Assembly: GCA_964538565.1 (NCBI GenBank)
Contig: CAZIGW010000061.1
Span: 1 to 15,996, forward strand
Source: CAYVBN01 sp964538565
GTDB taxonomy: Bacteria; Pseudomonadota; Alphaproteobacteria; Rhizobiales; Xanthobacteraceae
Reading direction: 5' to 3'
Length of the DNA stretch: 15,996 nt
Part shown: in pieces, positions 6,822 to 14,364 of the stretch
Position numbering within the stretch: position 1 is the first letter of the stretch
How the letters are laid out: each line of letters opens with the position of its first letter
Notes under the pieces: generated by a model
Told to the model about the DNA's origin: nothing
Seen by the model: the letters and a program-made list of their open reading frames with translations, nothing else
Database searches by the model: none
Position numbers and translations under genes: made by a program

Positions 6822-7691
6822 GTGAGCGGCGAGCATTCGGCGAGCCAGCCGACCCAGGCGCCCCCGGCCGCGAGGTCGCGCACGAGCGAGCTTGCGGCGC
6901 GGATTGCCTCCACGCTCGTGATGGCGCCCTTGGCGATCACCTTCGCCTATGTCGGGGGCTGGCCGTTCGTGGCGTTCTGGACGCTCGCGGCCGCCGGCAT
7001 CATGTGGGAATGGACCGGCCTCGCCGCGGCGGCGGAACGACGGTCGATCCTGCTCCTCGCGGTGCCGGCGCTGGGATTGGCGGGAATTCTCGCCGCGTCG
7101 GGCCGGCTGCTCGCATCCCTCATCATCGTGCTGGTCGGCGCCGGGGCGGCGGGGGTCTTGTCCGCGAGCGGCGGACGAGGCTGGATCGTCGCCGGGTTCC
7201 TCTACGCCGGCGCCGCGTTGTGGGCGCCTGCCGTCCTGCGCAGCGACCCGAATCTCGGATTTTTCGCCATCGTGTTCCTGTTCGCCGTGGTGTGGGCGAC
7301 GGACATTCTCGGTTATTTCGTCGGTCGCGCGGTGGGCGGGCCGAAATTGTGCCCGGGCATCAGCCCGAACAAGACCTGGGCAGGCGCGCTCGGCGGAGCG
7401 GCGGGCGCCGTCGGCGTCGGCACGGCGCTCGCGGCCTTTTTCGCCATCGGGCAATGGCTGCCGATGGGCATTGCGGCGTTTGTTCTTTCGGTGATCGCCC
7501 AGTTCGGCGATCTGTTCGAATCGGCGGTAAAACGGCACTTCGGAGTCAAGGATGCCAGTCATATCATTCCCGGTCACGGCGGCCTGATGGACCGGCTCGA
7601 CGGCTTCCTGGCGGCGGCGCTCGCCGGCGCCATTCTGGCGCTCGCGCGCGGCGGACTCGATACCCCGGCGCAGAACCTTCGTGTATGGTGA
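6822..7691 (+). CDS. cdsA: Phosphatidate cytidylyltransferase
   Basis: CdsA is the inner-membrane enzyme that makes CDP-diacylglycerol from phosphatidate and CTP, the branch point of phospholipid synthesis. The product has ~289 residues. Several hydrophobic membrane segments are visible: ASTLVMAPLAITFAYVGGW, a long run around residues 60-115, FFAIVFLFAVVWATDILGYF, and a C-terminal AAALAGAILAL. Family signatures are GISPNKTWAGALGGA, QFGDLFESAVKRHFGVKDAS and IIPGHGGLMDRLDG, with the conserved Asp residues in DLFES and DRLDG. I chose the GTG at 6822; a TTG at 6819 directly after the uppS stop would add one residue. No strong ribosome-binding site is seen, so translation is probably coupled to uppS. 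Stop TGA at 7689-7691. Confidence 0.95.
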   Translation: MSGEHSASQPTQAPPAARSRTSELAARIASTLVMAPLAITFAYVGGWPFVAFWTLAAAGIMWEWTGLAAAAERRSILLLAVPALGLAGILAASGRLLASLIIVLVGAGAAGVLSASGGRGWIVAGFLYAGAALWAPAVLRSDPNLGFFAIVFLFAVVWATDILGYFVGRAVGGPKLCPGISPNKTWAGALGGAAGAVGVGTALAAFFAIGQWLPMGIAAFVLSVIAQFGDLFESAVKRHFGVKDASHIIPGHGGLMDRLDGFLAAALAGAILALARGGLDTPAQNLRVW

Positions 7692-7707
7692 TCGCCTGGA
7701 ACTCCGA

Positions 7708-8928
7708 ATGCCCCGCGCGCGCGCGGACGCCGAGCCGGCGTCGGCGGTCGAACGATCGGTCACGATCCTCGGCGCCACCGGCTCGATCGGCGCCAGCACC
7801 GTCGACCTGTTGCGGCGCCATCGCGGCCGCTGCCGGGTCGAGGCCGTCGCCGCCAACCGCAATGCCGCCGCGCTCGCCGAACTGGCGCGCGACCTGAACG
7901 CCCGCTTCGCGGCGATCGCCGATCCGAGCCGCTATGCGGAGTTGAAGGAGGCGCTTGCCGGGAGCGGGATCGAGGTCGCCGCGGGAGAGGAGGCGGTGGT
8001 CGAAGCCGCCTCGCGCCCGGCCGACTGGGTCATGGCGGCGATCGCCGGCTCGGCCGGCCTGAAGTCGGCGCTGGCCGCGGCCGAGCGTGGCGCGATGGTG
8101 GCGCTCGCCAACAAGGAATGCCTCGTTTGCGCCGGCGGCGTCTTCATGCGCCGCGCCGCCGCCACCGGCGCCATCGTGCTGCCGGTCGACTCGGAGCACA
8201 ACGCGATCTTCCAGGCGCTCGCCGGCGGGCGTCGCCACGACGTCAGCCGCATCATCCTGACCGCGTCCGGCGGTCCGTTCCGCACCTGGACGGTCGAGGC
8301 GATCCGGGCGGCGACGCTCGAACAGGCGCTGCGCCACCCCAACTGGTCGATGGGACCGAAGGTCACGATCGACTCGGCAACCTTGATGAACAAGGGTCTC
8401 GAACTGATCGAGGCGCATCATCTCTTCGCCCTGCCGCCGGCGCAGATCGACGTCCTGGTGCATCCGCAGTCGGTCGTGCACGGGCTGGTCGAGTACCGCG
8501 ACGGCTCGATTCTCGCCCAGCTCGGTCCGACCGACATGCGCGTGCCGATCGCCCATTGCCTGGCCTGGCCGGAACGCATCGACGGTGCGGCCGTAAGGCT
8601 CGACCTCGCCCGGATCGCCACGCTCACCTTCGAGGAGCCGGATCTCGCGCGCTTTCCCGCGCTCGGCCTCGCACGGCAGGCGCTCGAGCGCGGCGCCGGC
8701 GCGCCGACGGCGCTCAATGCGGCCAACGAGATCGCGGTCGAGGCGTTCATGGGGGGCCGGATCGGGTTTACCGGTATTCCCGCGCTGGTCGAGGCGACGC
8801 TCGACGCGACATCCGGACGCGGGCTGCTGCATGAACCCGAGGACCTCGACACGGCCCTGGCCATTGACCATATCGCCAGAAGGGTCGCCCGGGACCTCTT
8901 GCCTCAAATCGCCGCAAAGGCATCCTAG
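7708..8928 (+). CDS. dxr: 1-deoxy-D-xylulose 5-phosphate reductoisomerase
   Basis: DXR makes 2-C-methyl-D-erythritol 4-phosphate with NADPH, the committed step of the non-mevalonate isoprenoid pathway. With the ATG at 7708 the product is 406 residues. GATGSIG at 22-28 is the NADPH-binding loop; then LANKE (133-137) and the metal-binding set D161 and E163 (in DSEHNAIFQAL) with E232 (in MNKGLELIEAHH). TASGGPF, HPNWSMGPKVTIDSATL and VHPQSVVHGLVEY are also present. An in-frame GTG at 7681 overlapping the cdsA end would add nine residues; the ATG is preferred for its GGA at 7698-7700. The stop is TAG with no backup stop nearby: read-through would run 59 codons, into rseP, to a TGA at 9103-9105. 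The C-terminus (RRVARDLLPQIAAKAS) is normal for the family. Confidence 0.97.
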   Translation: MPRARADAEPASAVERSVTILGATGSIGASTVDLLRRHRGRCRVEAVAANRNAAALAELARDLNARFAAIADPSRYAELKEALAGSGIEVAAGEEAVVEAASRPADWVMAAIAGSAGLKSALAAAERGAMVALANKECLVCAGGVFMRRAAATGAIVLPVDSEHNAIFQALAGGRRHDVSRIILTASGGPFRTWTVEAIRAATLEQALRHPNWSMGPKVTIDSATLMNKGLELIEAHHLFALPPAQIDVLVHPQSVVHGLVEYRDGSILAQLGPTDMRVPIAHCLAWPERIDGAAVRLDLARIATLTFEEPDLARFPALGLARQALERGAGAPTALNAANEIAVEAFMGGRIGFTGIPALVEATLDATSGRGLLHEPEDLDTALAIDHIARRVARDLLPQIAAKAS

Positions 8929-8958
8929 GGCTGTAACGAGGGCAAGAGCGCGACAGCC
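8929..8958 (+). other. Stem-loop immediately after the dxr TAG
   Basis: GGCTGT (8929-8934) pairs with ACAGCC (8953-8958) around an 18-nt loop that begins at the base after the stop. There is no T-run. The rest of the 56-bp dxr-rseP spacer holds GAGG (8971-8974) and AGG (8977-8979) as rseP ribosome-binding candidates. Confidence 0.3.
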
Positions 8959-8984
8959 GCTCCGGGGGACGAGGTCAGGTTCAG

Positions 8985-10148
8985 ATGGAAGCCGCGTTTT
9001 TCGGGAGTCTGCACATCTTGGGCGGCGGATTCCTCACCTACATCATTCCCTTCCTGTTCGTGCTCACCGTCGTGGTGTTCTTCCACGAGCTTGGGCATTT
9101 CCTGATCGCGCGCGGGTGCGGAATCAAGGCGCTCGCCTTCTCGATCGGCTTCGGCCCGGAGCTCGTCGGCTTCACGGACAGGCGCGGAACACGCTGGAAG
9201 CTGTCGGCCATTCCGCTCGGCGGCTATGTGAAATTTCTCGGCGACGACACCGCCGCGAGCACGCCCGACACCGCCGCGCTCGCCGCCATGGACGAAAGCG
9301 AGCGGCGGCAGAGCTTCATCGACCAGCCCATTCGCTCCCGTGCGGCCGTCGTAGCGGCAGGTCCGGTCGCGAACTTCATTCTCGCGATCGCGATTTTCGC
9401 GGCGATCTTCGCGTTCTACGGCAAGCAGACGACGTCGGCCCGCGTCGATTCGATCCAGCCCGGCAGCGCGGCGGCGACGGCGGGCTTCCAGGTTGGCGAC
9501 GTGGTGCTGTCGATCAACGGCCGAAAGGTCGAGAGCTTCCTCGACATGCAGCGCATGGTGTCGGAAAGCGCTGGCGAGTCGCTGAAGATCGTCGTCGATC
9601 GCGGCGGAAGGCAGGTGACGCTCACCGCCGTTCCCGATCTCAAGGAGGTCAAGGACGCGTTCGGAAACGTCAGCCGGCATGGGGTGCTCGGCATCACCCG
9701 CAAGACGACCCCGGATGACGTGAAGACGCAGCGCGTCGCGCCGCTCCCCGCCCTCTGGATGGGGGTGCAGGAGACATGGTTCGTCATCGACCGGACGTTC
9801 TCCTACATCGGCGGCGTCATCGTGGGACGCGAATCGGCCGATCAGCTCGGCGGCCCGATCCGAATCGCCCAGGTCTCCGGCCAGGTGGCCGAATTCGGCT
9901 TCGTGCCGCTGATGCACCTCACCGCCGTCCTGTCGGTCTCGATCGGGCTCCTGAACCTGTTCCCGATTCCCCTGCTCGACGGCGGGCATCTCCTGTTCTA
10001 CGGCATCGAGGCGGCGCGCGGCCGTCCGCTGTCGGAGCGGGCCCAGGAGCTCGGGTTTCGGATCGGCCTGGCGATCGTGCTGATGCTCATGATTTTTGCC
10101 ACCTACAACGACATCAGCGGCATCGTCGCGCGACTAACCGCCTCCTGA
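8985..10148 (+). CDS. rseP: RIP metalloprotease RseP (site-2 protease family)
   Basis: RseP is an inner-membrane zinc protease that cuts substrates within the membrane, classically anti-sigma factors of the envelope stress response and leftover signal peptides. The 387-residue product has the zinc motif HELGH at 34-38 inside the first membrane segment (LFVLTVVVFFHELGHFL). GGYVKFLGDD follows, then a membrane segment (AVVAAGPVANFILAIAIFAA). One PDZ domain spans about 155-215 (QPGSAAATAGFQVGDVVLSI). The C-terminal NLFPIPLLDGGH carries the third zinc ligand, D332, before a final membrane helix. E. coli RseP has two PDZ domains and ~450 residues; the single-PDZ form is usual in alphaproteobacteria. 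It lies next to bamA, whose misassembly feeds the stress pathway. Stop TGA. Confidence 0.96.
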   Translation: MEAAFFGSLHILGGGFLTYIIPFLFVLTVVVFFHELGHFLIARGCGIKALAFSIGFGPELVGFTDRRGTRWKLSAIPLGGYVKFLGDDTAASTPDTAALAAMDESERRQSFIDQPIRSRAAVVAAGPVANFILAIAIFAAIFAFYGKQTTSARVDSIQPGSAAATAGFQVGDVVLSINGRKVESFLDMQRMVSESAGESLKIVVDRGGRQVTLTAVPDLKEVKDAFGNVSRHGVLGITRKTTPDDVKTQRVAPLPALWMGVQETWFVIDRTFSYIGGVIVGRESADQLGGPIRIAQVSGQVAEFGFVPLMHLTAVLSVSIGLLNLFPIPLLDGGHLLFYGIEAARGRPLSERAQELGFRIGLAIVLMLMIFATYNDISGIVARLTAS

Positions 10149-10216
10149 ACTTGGCACTTTTCGACAGTGTCGCCTTTGTGCAACTTGATGCTTTTTCGAC
10201 ACTGTAGCCTTCGTGC
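10148..10216 (+). repeat. Two imperfect tandem repeats (34 and 35 bp) upstream of bamA
   Basis: Copy 1 is 10148-10181 and copy 2 is 10182-10216; both start with AACTTG and end with GTGC. They align with one gap and six mismatches (28 identical positions), and a third AACTT follows at 10217-10221. Each carries a palindromic core: CGACAGTGTCG (perfect, 10162-10172) and CGACACTGTAG (imperfect, 10197-10207), with centres 35 bp apart. Copy 1 overlaps the last base of the rseP stop. The layout suggests paired binding sites for a dimeric regulator of bamA. Confidence 0.6.
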
Positions 10217-10359
10217 AACTTTCTGAGTGTAAAGGGAAATGAAGCGCCAAAGGCTGTTTGCACCGTCGGCGAAACACGGTAGAAGCAGGTAGACTACGAC
10301 GACCCCGCCCGTGTGGGCGGCTGCTTGGGGCAGGCATAGAAAATAAGGGCGCGTCGCGC
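10149..10359 (+). promoter_or_regulatory. rseP-bamA intergenic control region (211 bp)
   Basis: This stretch is clearly richer in A+T than its surroundings, as expected of a promoter region. Besides the tandem repeats it has TTGCAC (10258-10263) and TAGAAG (10280-10285) 16 bp apart as a weak promoter candidate. A perfect 6-bp hairpin with a GTGT loop (CCGCCC/GGGCGG, 10305-10320) lies in what would be the leader. AAGGG (10345-10349), 10 bp before the ATG, is the likely ribosome-binding site. The exact promoter is uncertain. Confidence 0.4.
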
Positions 10360-12780
10360 ATGGGACTGGGAGTGGGGATTTTTCGGGGGCTCAGCGTCGT
10401 CGGCTTGGTCCTCGGTGGGGTCTTTTTCGGCTCTCTTGCCCTTGCGGTGGGCTCGTCGCAGCCTGTGGCGGCCCAGACCGCGTCGCAGATCGTCGTCGAA
10501 GGCAACCGCCGGGTCGAGGCGGAGACGATTCGTTCCTATTTCCATCTCGGGCCCGGTGAGCGTCTCGACGCCGCCAAGATCGACGCCGGCCTGAAGGCGC
10601 TCTATGCCACGGGGCTGTTCCAGGACGTGAAGATCAATCACTCGGGCGGCCGCCTGGTCGTTTCGGTGGTGGAAAATCCGGTCATCAACCGGGTCGCGTT
10701 CGAGGGCAACTAGAAGGCGTAGGACGAGCAGCTCGCGGCGGAGGTCCAGTCCAAGCCGCGCGGCACCTTCTCGCGCGCCGTCGTCCAGTCCGACGTGCAG
10801 CGAATCATCGAGATCTACCAGCGCAGCGGCCGCTACGACGTGCACGTCGAACCGAAGATCATCGAGCTGCCGAACAACCGCGTCGACCTCGTGTTCGAGA
10901 TCAACGAGGGGCCGAAGACGAGCGTCAAGCAGATCGTCTTCGTCGGCAATCACGCCTTTTCGGACTTCCGCCTCAAGGACGTGATCAAGACCGGCCAGTC
11001 GAACTGGCTGAGCTGGCTCAAGAACAACGACATCTACGATCCCGACCGCGTCGAGGCGGACCGGGACCTGCTGCGTCGCTTCTATCTCAAGAACGGTTTT
11101 GCCGACGTCCGCATCGTCTCGGCGGTGGCCGAATACGATCCGGCGAAGAGCGGTTTCGTCGTCACCTTCACGATCGACGAGGGCAGCCAATACCGTTTCG
11201 GCACGGTCGACATCCAGTCGAACGTGGCCGCCGTCTCCCCGGCCTCGCTCCGCAGCATCATGACCACGAGCCCGGGCGCCGTGTACAACGCCGACGCCGT
11301 GCAGAAGAGCGTCGAGGACATGACGATCGCCATCGCCAAGCGCGGCTATCCGTTCGCCACGGTGCGGCCGCGCGGCGACCGGGATTTCGAGCACAAGCGC
11401 GTCAATCTGGTCTATGTCGTCGAGGAAGGGCAGCGACTCTACATCGAGCGGATCAACATCCGGGGCAACACCCGCACGCGCGACTACGTCATTCGTCGCG
11501 AATTCGACATCGTCGAGGGCGACGCCTACAACCGGGCGCTCGTCGATCGGGCCGAGCGCCGGCTGAAGAACCTCAACTACTTCAAGACGGTGAAGATCAC
11601 CAACGAGCCCGGCTCGGCGCCCGACCGCATCGTGCTCGACGTCGACGTCGAGGAGCAGTCGACCGGCGAATTCTCGATCGCCGGCGGTTACTCGACGGCG
11701 GACGGCTTCATCGGCGAAATCTCGATCGGCGAACGCAACCTGCTCGGCCGCGGGCAGGCGGCGCGCGCCGCCGTGCAGTTCGGCCAGCGCTCGCGCGGCT
11801 TCGATCTGTCGTTCGTCGAACCCTACCTGCTCGGCTACCGGCTCGCCCTCGGCCTCGACGTCTTCGACAAGGAGACGACGCAGGCCAACTACGTGTCGTT
11901 CACGTCGAAGATGCTGGGCGGCGCGGTGCGGCTCGGCATTCCGATCACCGACAATCTGACCTTCACGCCGCGCTACTCCGCGTACCGGCAGGAGATCCAG
12001 CTCGATCCGCAGTTCAACAATTGTAACAACCTCAACCCGGACAACGTGAACACGTTCCCGGTGCCGACCTGCTACCAGGACGGCGAGGCGTCGCTCGCGG
12101 TGCGCAAGGAACTCGCCGCCGGTCCCGTGATGGTGTCGCTCGTCGGCTACGGCATCTCGTACAACACGCTCGACAACATCAAGAGCCCGACCAGCGGCTG
12201 GGCGATCGACGTGAAGCAGGATTTCGCCGGCGTCGGCGGCGACGTGAACTTCATCAAGACGATCGCCGACAGCCGCTACTACTACGAGGTCATGCCGGAC
12301 GTCGTCAGCGTGACGCGCCTGCAGGCGGGCCATGCCACCGGGTGGGGCGGCGACCAGCTGCGCATGCTCGACCACTTCCAGGGCGGTCCGAACCTGGTCC
12401 GCGGCTTCGAGCCGGCCGGCTTCGGCCCGCGCGATCTGACACCGGGCACCAACAATGACGCGCTCGGCGGCACGATGTACTGGGCGGCGAGCCTCGAACT
12501 GCAGACGCCGCTGTTCTTCGCGCCCAAGGATTTCGGCGTGCGCGCGGCGGTGTTCGCCGATGCGGGCCAGTTGTTCGACTACCGCGGGCCGACGTTCTGG
12601 GACGTGACCGGCGAGACCCTCACGGTCGGCGACTCGCGCATGGTCCGTTCGTCCGTCGGCGCCGGCCTGATCTGGGACTCGCCGTTCGGCCCGCTGCGCT
12701 TCGACTTTGCGTACGCGCTGACGAAGGAACCGTACGACAGGACGCAGATCTTCCGCTTCGGCGGCGGGACCAAGTTCTGA
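10360..12780 (+). CDS. bamA: Outer membrane protein assembly factor BamA, interrupted by two in-frame TAG codons
   Basis: BamA is the Omp85 barrel that folds and inserts outer-membrane proteins. Read through its amber codons it has 806 residues, in the family range. Residues 1-38 are a signal peptide ending in PVAA. Five POTRA domains run to about 420, starting SQIVVEGNRRVEAETIRSYF. The barrel follows, with LVRGFEPAGFGPRD (Arg 681 of the VRGF lid motif) and a terminal Phe (FRFGGGTKF), the outer-membrane signature. TAG occurs at codons 118 and 121, in the first strand of POTRA2, where the text is FEGN-TAG-KA-TAG-DEQL. E. coli has GNKSVKDDML, with Lys at both positions. The downstream part alone (from GTG 10795, 661 residues) would lack signal peptide and POTRA1. 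Two cysteines, 555 and 571, are the only ones. Stop TGA. Confidence 0.9.
10711..10722 (+). other. Two in-frame TAG codons in bamA (expected Lys-x-x-Lys)
   Basis: TAG at 10711-10713 and TAG at 10720-10722 flank AAG GCG in the bamA frame (codons 118 and 121). Reading frame and homology continue on both sides without insertion or deletion. Both sites are lysines in the conserved GN-K-x-x-K-D turn that opens POTRA domains. Confidence 0.9.
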
Positions 12781-12814
12781 TCTCCGCGCGGGTCCCGGCC
12801 ACGGCGCTGGTGGC

Positions 12815-13885
12815 ATGACTGAGCCGCATTTCTTTGCACGCGCGTCGTCGCTCACCGTCGGCGAGATCGCGCAGTTGACGGGCGCCGAGCCGCGCGCCGG
12901 CGCGCGGCTCGATCACCGCATTACCGGCATCGCCCCGCTCGACCGCGCGGGTCCCACGGAACTCGCCTTCCTCGACAACGCCAAGTATGCCGATGACCTT
13001 GCGGGCACCCGGGCGGGCGCGTGCCTCCTGTCGGCCCGTTTCGAGGCGCGGGCGCCGGGCAGTCTCAACGTGCTGCGGGCGCGCGAGCCGTACCGCGCCT
13101 TCGTGCAGGTCGCCCGCACGTTGTTTCCCGACGCCTTGCGGCCGTCTTCGCTGTTCGCCGCCCAGGGTGTCGCGCCGGGTGCGTTCGTGCACGCATCGGC
13201 ACGGCTCGAGAGCGGCGTGACCATCGATCCCGGGGCGGTCGTCGGTCCCGGGGCCGAGATCGGAGCCGGGACGGTGATCGCCGCCAACGCGGTCGTCGGC
13301 CCGGGGGTCCGCATCGGGCGGGACAGCCTGATCGGCGCCGGCAGCTCGGTGGTTCACGCGCTCATCGGGGACCGGGTGATCGTCCATCCGGGCTGCCGCA
13401 TCGGGCAGGACGGGTTCGGGTTCGTGATGGGGTCCGGGGGGCATCTCAAGGTGCCGCAGGTCGGCCGCGTCATCATCCAGGACGATACCGAGATCGGCGC
13501 CGGGACCGCCATCGATCGCGGCGCCAACCGCGATACGGTCATCGGCGAAGGCACCAAGATCGACAATCTGGTGCAGATCGGCCACAATGTGACGATCGGC
13601 CGGCACTGCGTGCTCGTGGCCCAGACGGGAATTTCCGGCAGCGTGACGCTCGAGGATTTCGTGGTTCTCGGGGCACGGGTCGGGGTCAACAATCACGTCA
13701 CGATCGGGGAGGGGGCCCAGATCGCAGCCACCAGCATCGTTCATGGCGACGTGCCGGCGGGAGCCCGTTGGGGCGGCACGCCCGCCAAGCCGGTCAAGCA
13801 ATGGTTCCGCGAGATGATGATGGTCGAGCGGCTGGCCGGGCGCGAGGAGCCTTCCGGCTCCGACGGGGCGCCACAGAACCGTTAA
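12815..13885 (+). CDS. lpxD: UDP-3-O-(3-hydroxyacyl)glucosamine N-acyltransferase
   Basis: LpxD adds the N-linked hydroxyacyl chain from acyl-ACP, the third step of lipid A synthesis. The 356-residue product (E. coli 341) has an N-terminal uridine-binding domain (LTVGEIAQLTGAEP, ITGIAPLDRAGPTELAFLDN). A left-handed beta-helix of hexapeptide repeats runs from about 125 to 315 (IDPGAVVGPGAEIGAGTVIA and on), then a C-terminal helix. NLVQIGHNVTIG places the catalytic His at 257; FGFVMGSGGHLKVPQ is the family's acyl-pantetheine-site segment. It starts 34 bp after bamA with a weak GGTGG in front. The skp gene found here in enterics is absent, as is usual in Rhizobiales. Stop TAA, the only one in the window; its last bases form part of the fabZ ribosome-binding site. 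Confidence 0.97.
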   Translation: MTEPHFFARASSLTVGEIAQLTGAEPRAGARLDHRITGIAPLDRAGPTELAFLDNAKYADDLAGTRAGACLLSARFEARAPGSLNVLRAREPYRAFVQVARTLFPDALRPSSLFAAQGVAPGAFVHASARLESGVTIDPGAVVGPGAEIGAGTVIAANAVVGPGVRIGRDSLIGAGSSVVHALIGDRVIVHPGCRIGQDGFGFVMGSGGHLKVPQVGRVIIQDDTEIGAGTAIDRGANRDTVIGEGTKIDNLVQIGHNVTIGRHCVLVAQTGISGSVTLEDFVVLGARVGVNNHVTIGEGAQIAATSIVHGDVPAGARWGGTPAKPVKQWFREMMMVERLAGREEPSGSDGAPQNR

Positions 13886-13894
13886 GGACCGGGA

Positions 13895-14356
13895 ATGAAC
13901 GATTCACAGACCAGTGTCGGGGCGGCCGACATCGCCGCGATCATCAAGGCGCTGCCGCACCGCTATCCGTTCCTGATGGTCGATCGCATCATCGACATGC
14001 GAGGCGACGAGTTCGCCATCGGCATCAAGAACGTCACCGTGAACGAGCCGCAGTTTCTCGGACATTTTCCGGGCAATCCCGTGTTTCCCGGCGTGCTGAT
14101 GATCGAGGGAATGGCGCAGACCGCCGGCGTGATCTGCATCATCTCGCGCGCGGCCCAGGACGGGCCGAAGCTCGTCTACTTTCTCACCATCGACAAGGCC
14201 AAGTTTCGCAGGCCGGTGGGGCCGGGCGACACGATCGAGTATCACATGACCAAGATCGCGCGCCGCAAGAACATGTGGTGGTACCGCGGCGAAGCGAAGG
14301 TCGCCGGCCAGATCGTTGCGGAGGCCGAGCTTGGCGCGATGATCGCGGACGCGTGA
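13895..14356 (+). CDS. fabZ: 3-hydroxyacyl-ACP dehydratase FabZ
   Basis: FabZ dehydrates 3-hydroxyacyl-ACP in fatty acid elongation and so competes with LpxA/LpxD for hydroxyacyl-ACP. The product is 153 residues with a hot-dog fold. LPHRYPFLMVDRI is the family N-terminal signature; FLGHFPGNPVFPGVLMIEGM supplies catalytic His 57 and Glu 71; AKFRRPVGPGDTI is the conserved C-terminal strand. The ribosome-binding site AAGGA (13884-13888) overlaps the lpxD stop, and lpxA starts 8 bp after the TGA, so the three are translated as one operon, keeping dehydration and lipid A acylation in balance. Confidence 0.97.
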   Translation: MNDSQTSVGAADIAAIIKALPHRYPFLMVDRIIDMRGDEFAIGIKNVTVNEPQFLGHFPGNPVFPGVLMIEGMAQTAGVICIISRAAQDGPKLVYFLTIDKAKFRRPVGPGDTIEYHMTKIARRKNMWWYRGEAKVAGQIVAEAELGAMIADA

Positions 14357-14364
14357 GGGCCGGT

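Noticed and set aside
6057..7862. A 601-codon open frame on the - strand over uppS, cdsA and dxr
   Set aside because: It is a shadow of three confidently identified + strand genes and shows no recognisable domain.
5987..7897. A 636-codon + strand frame overlapping uppS and cdsA
   Set aside because: It is out of frame with both real genes, and the translation is Arg/Ala/Gly-rich with no motif.
10152..10170. Sigma-54-like promoter (TTGGCAC) in the first bamA upstream repeat
   Set aside because: The -12 TTGC element is missing at the required spacing, so only half of the consensus is there.
3453..10722. Complete reassignment of TAG to an amino acid in this genome
   Set aside because: TAG ends frr and dxr at the normal family C-termini, with no second stop for 48-59 codons, so it must still terminate at least in part. 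Only partial suppression is left open.
12781..12814. Possible skp/ompH remnant between bamA and lpxD
   Set aside because: The gap is only 34 bp; no coding remnant is possible, and this arrangement is usual in Rhizobiales.
10294..12855. An 853-codon open frame on the - strand over bamA
   Set aside because: It is antisense to a certain BamA gene, with the same Arg/Asp/Val-rich composition as other shadow frames and no start region or family signature.
13021..14364. Upstream extension of the lpxA frame
   Set aside because: The frame is open back to 13021, but that part overlaps lpxD and fabZ. LpxA homology begins at the ATG at 14365, which has its own ribosome-binding site.
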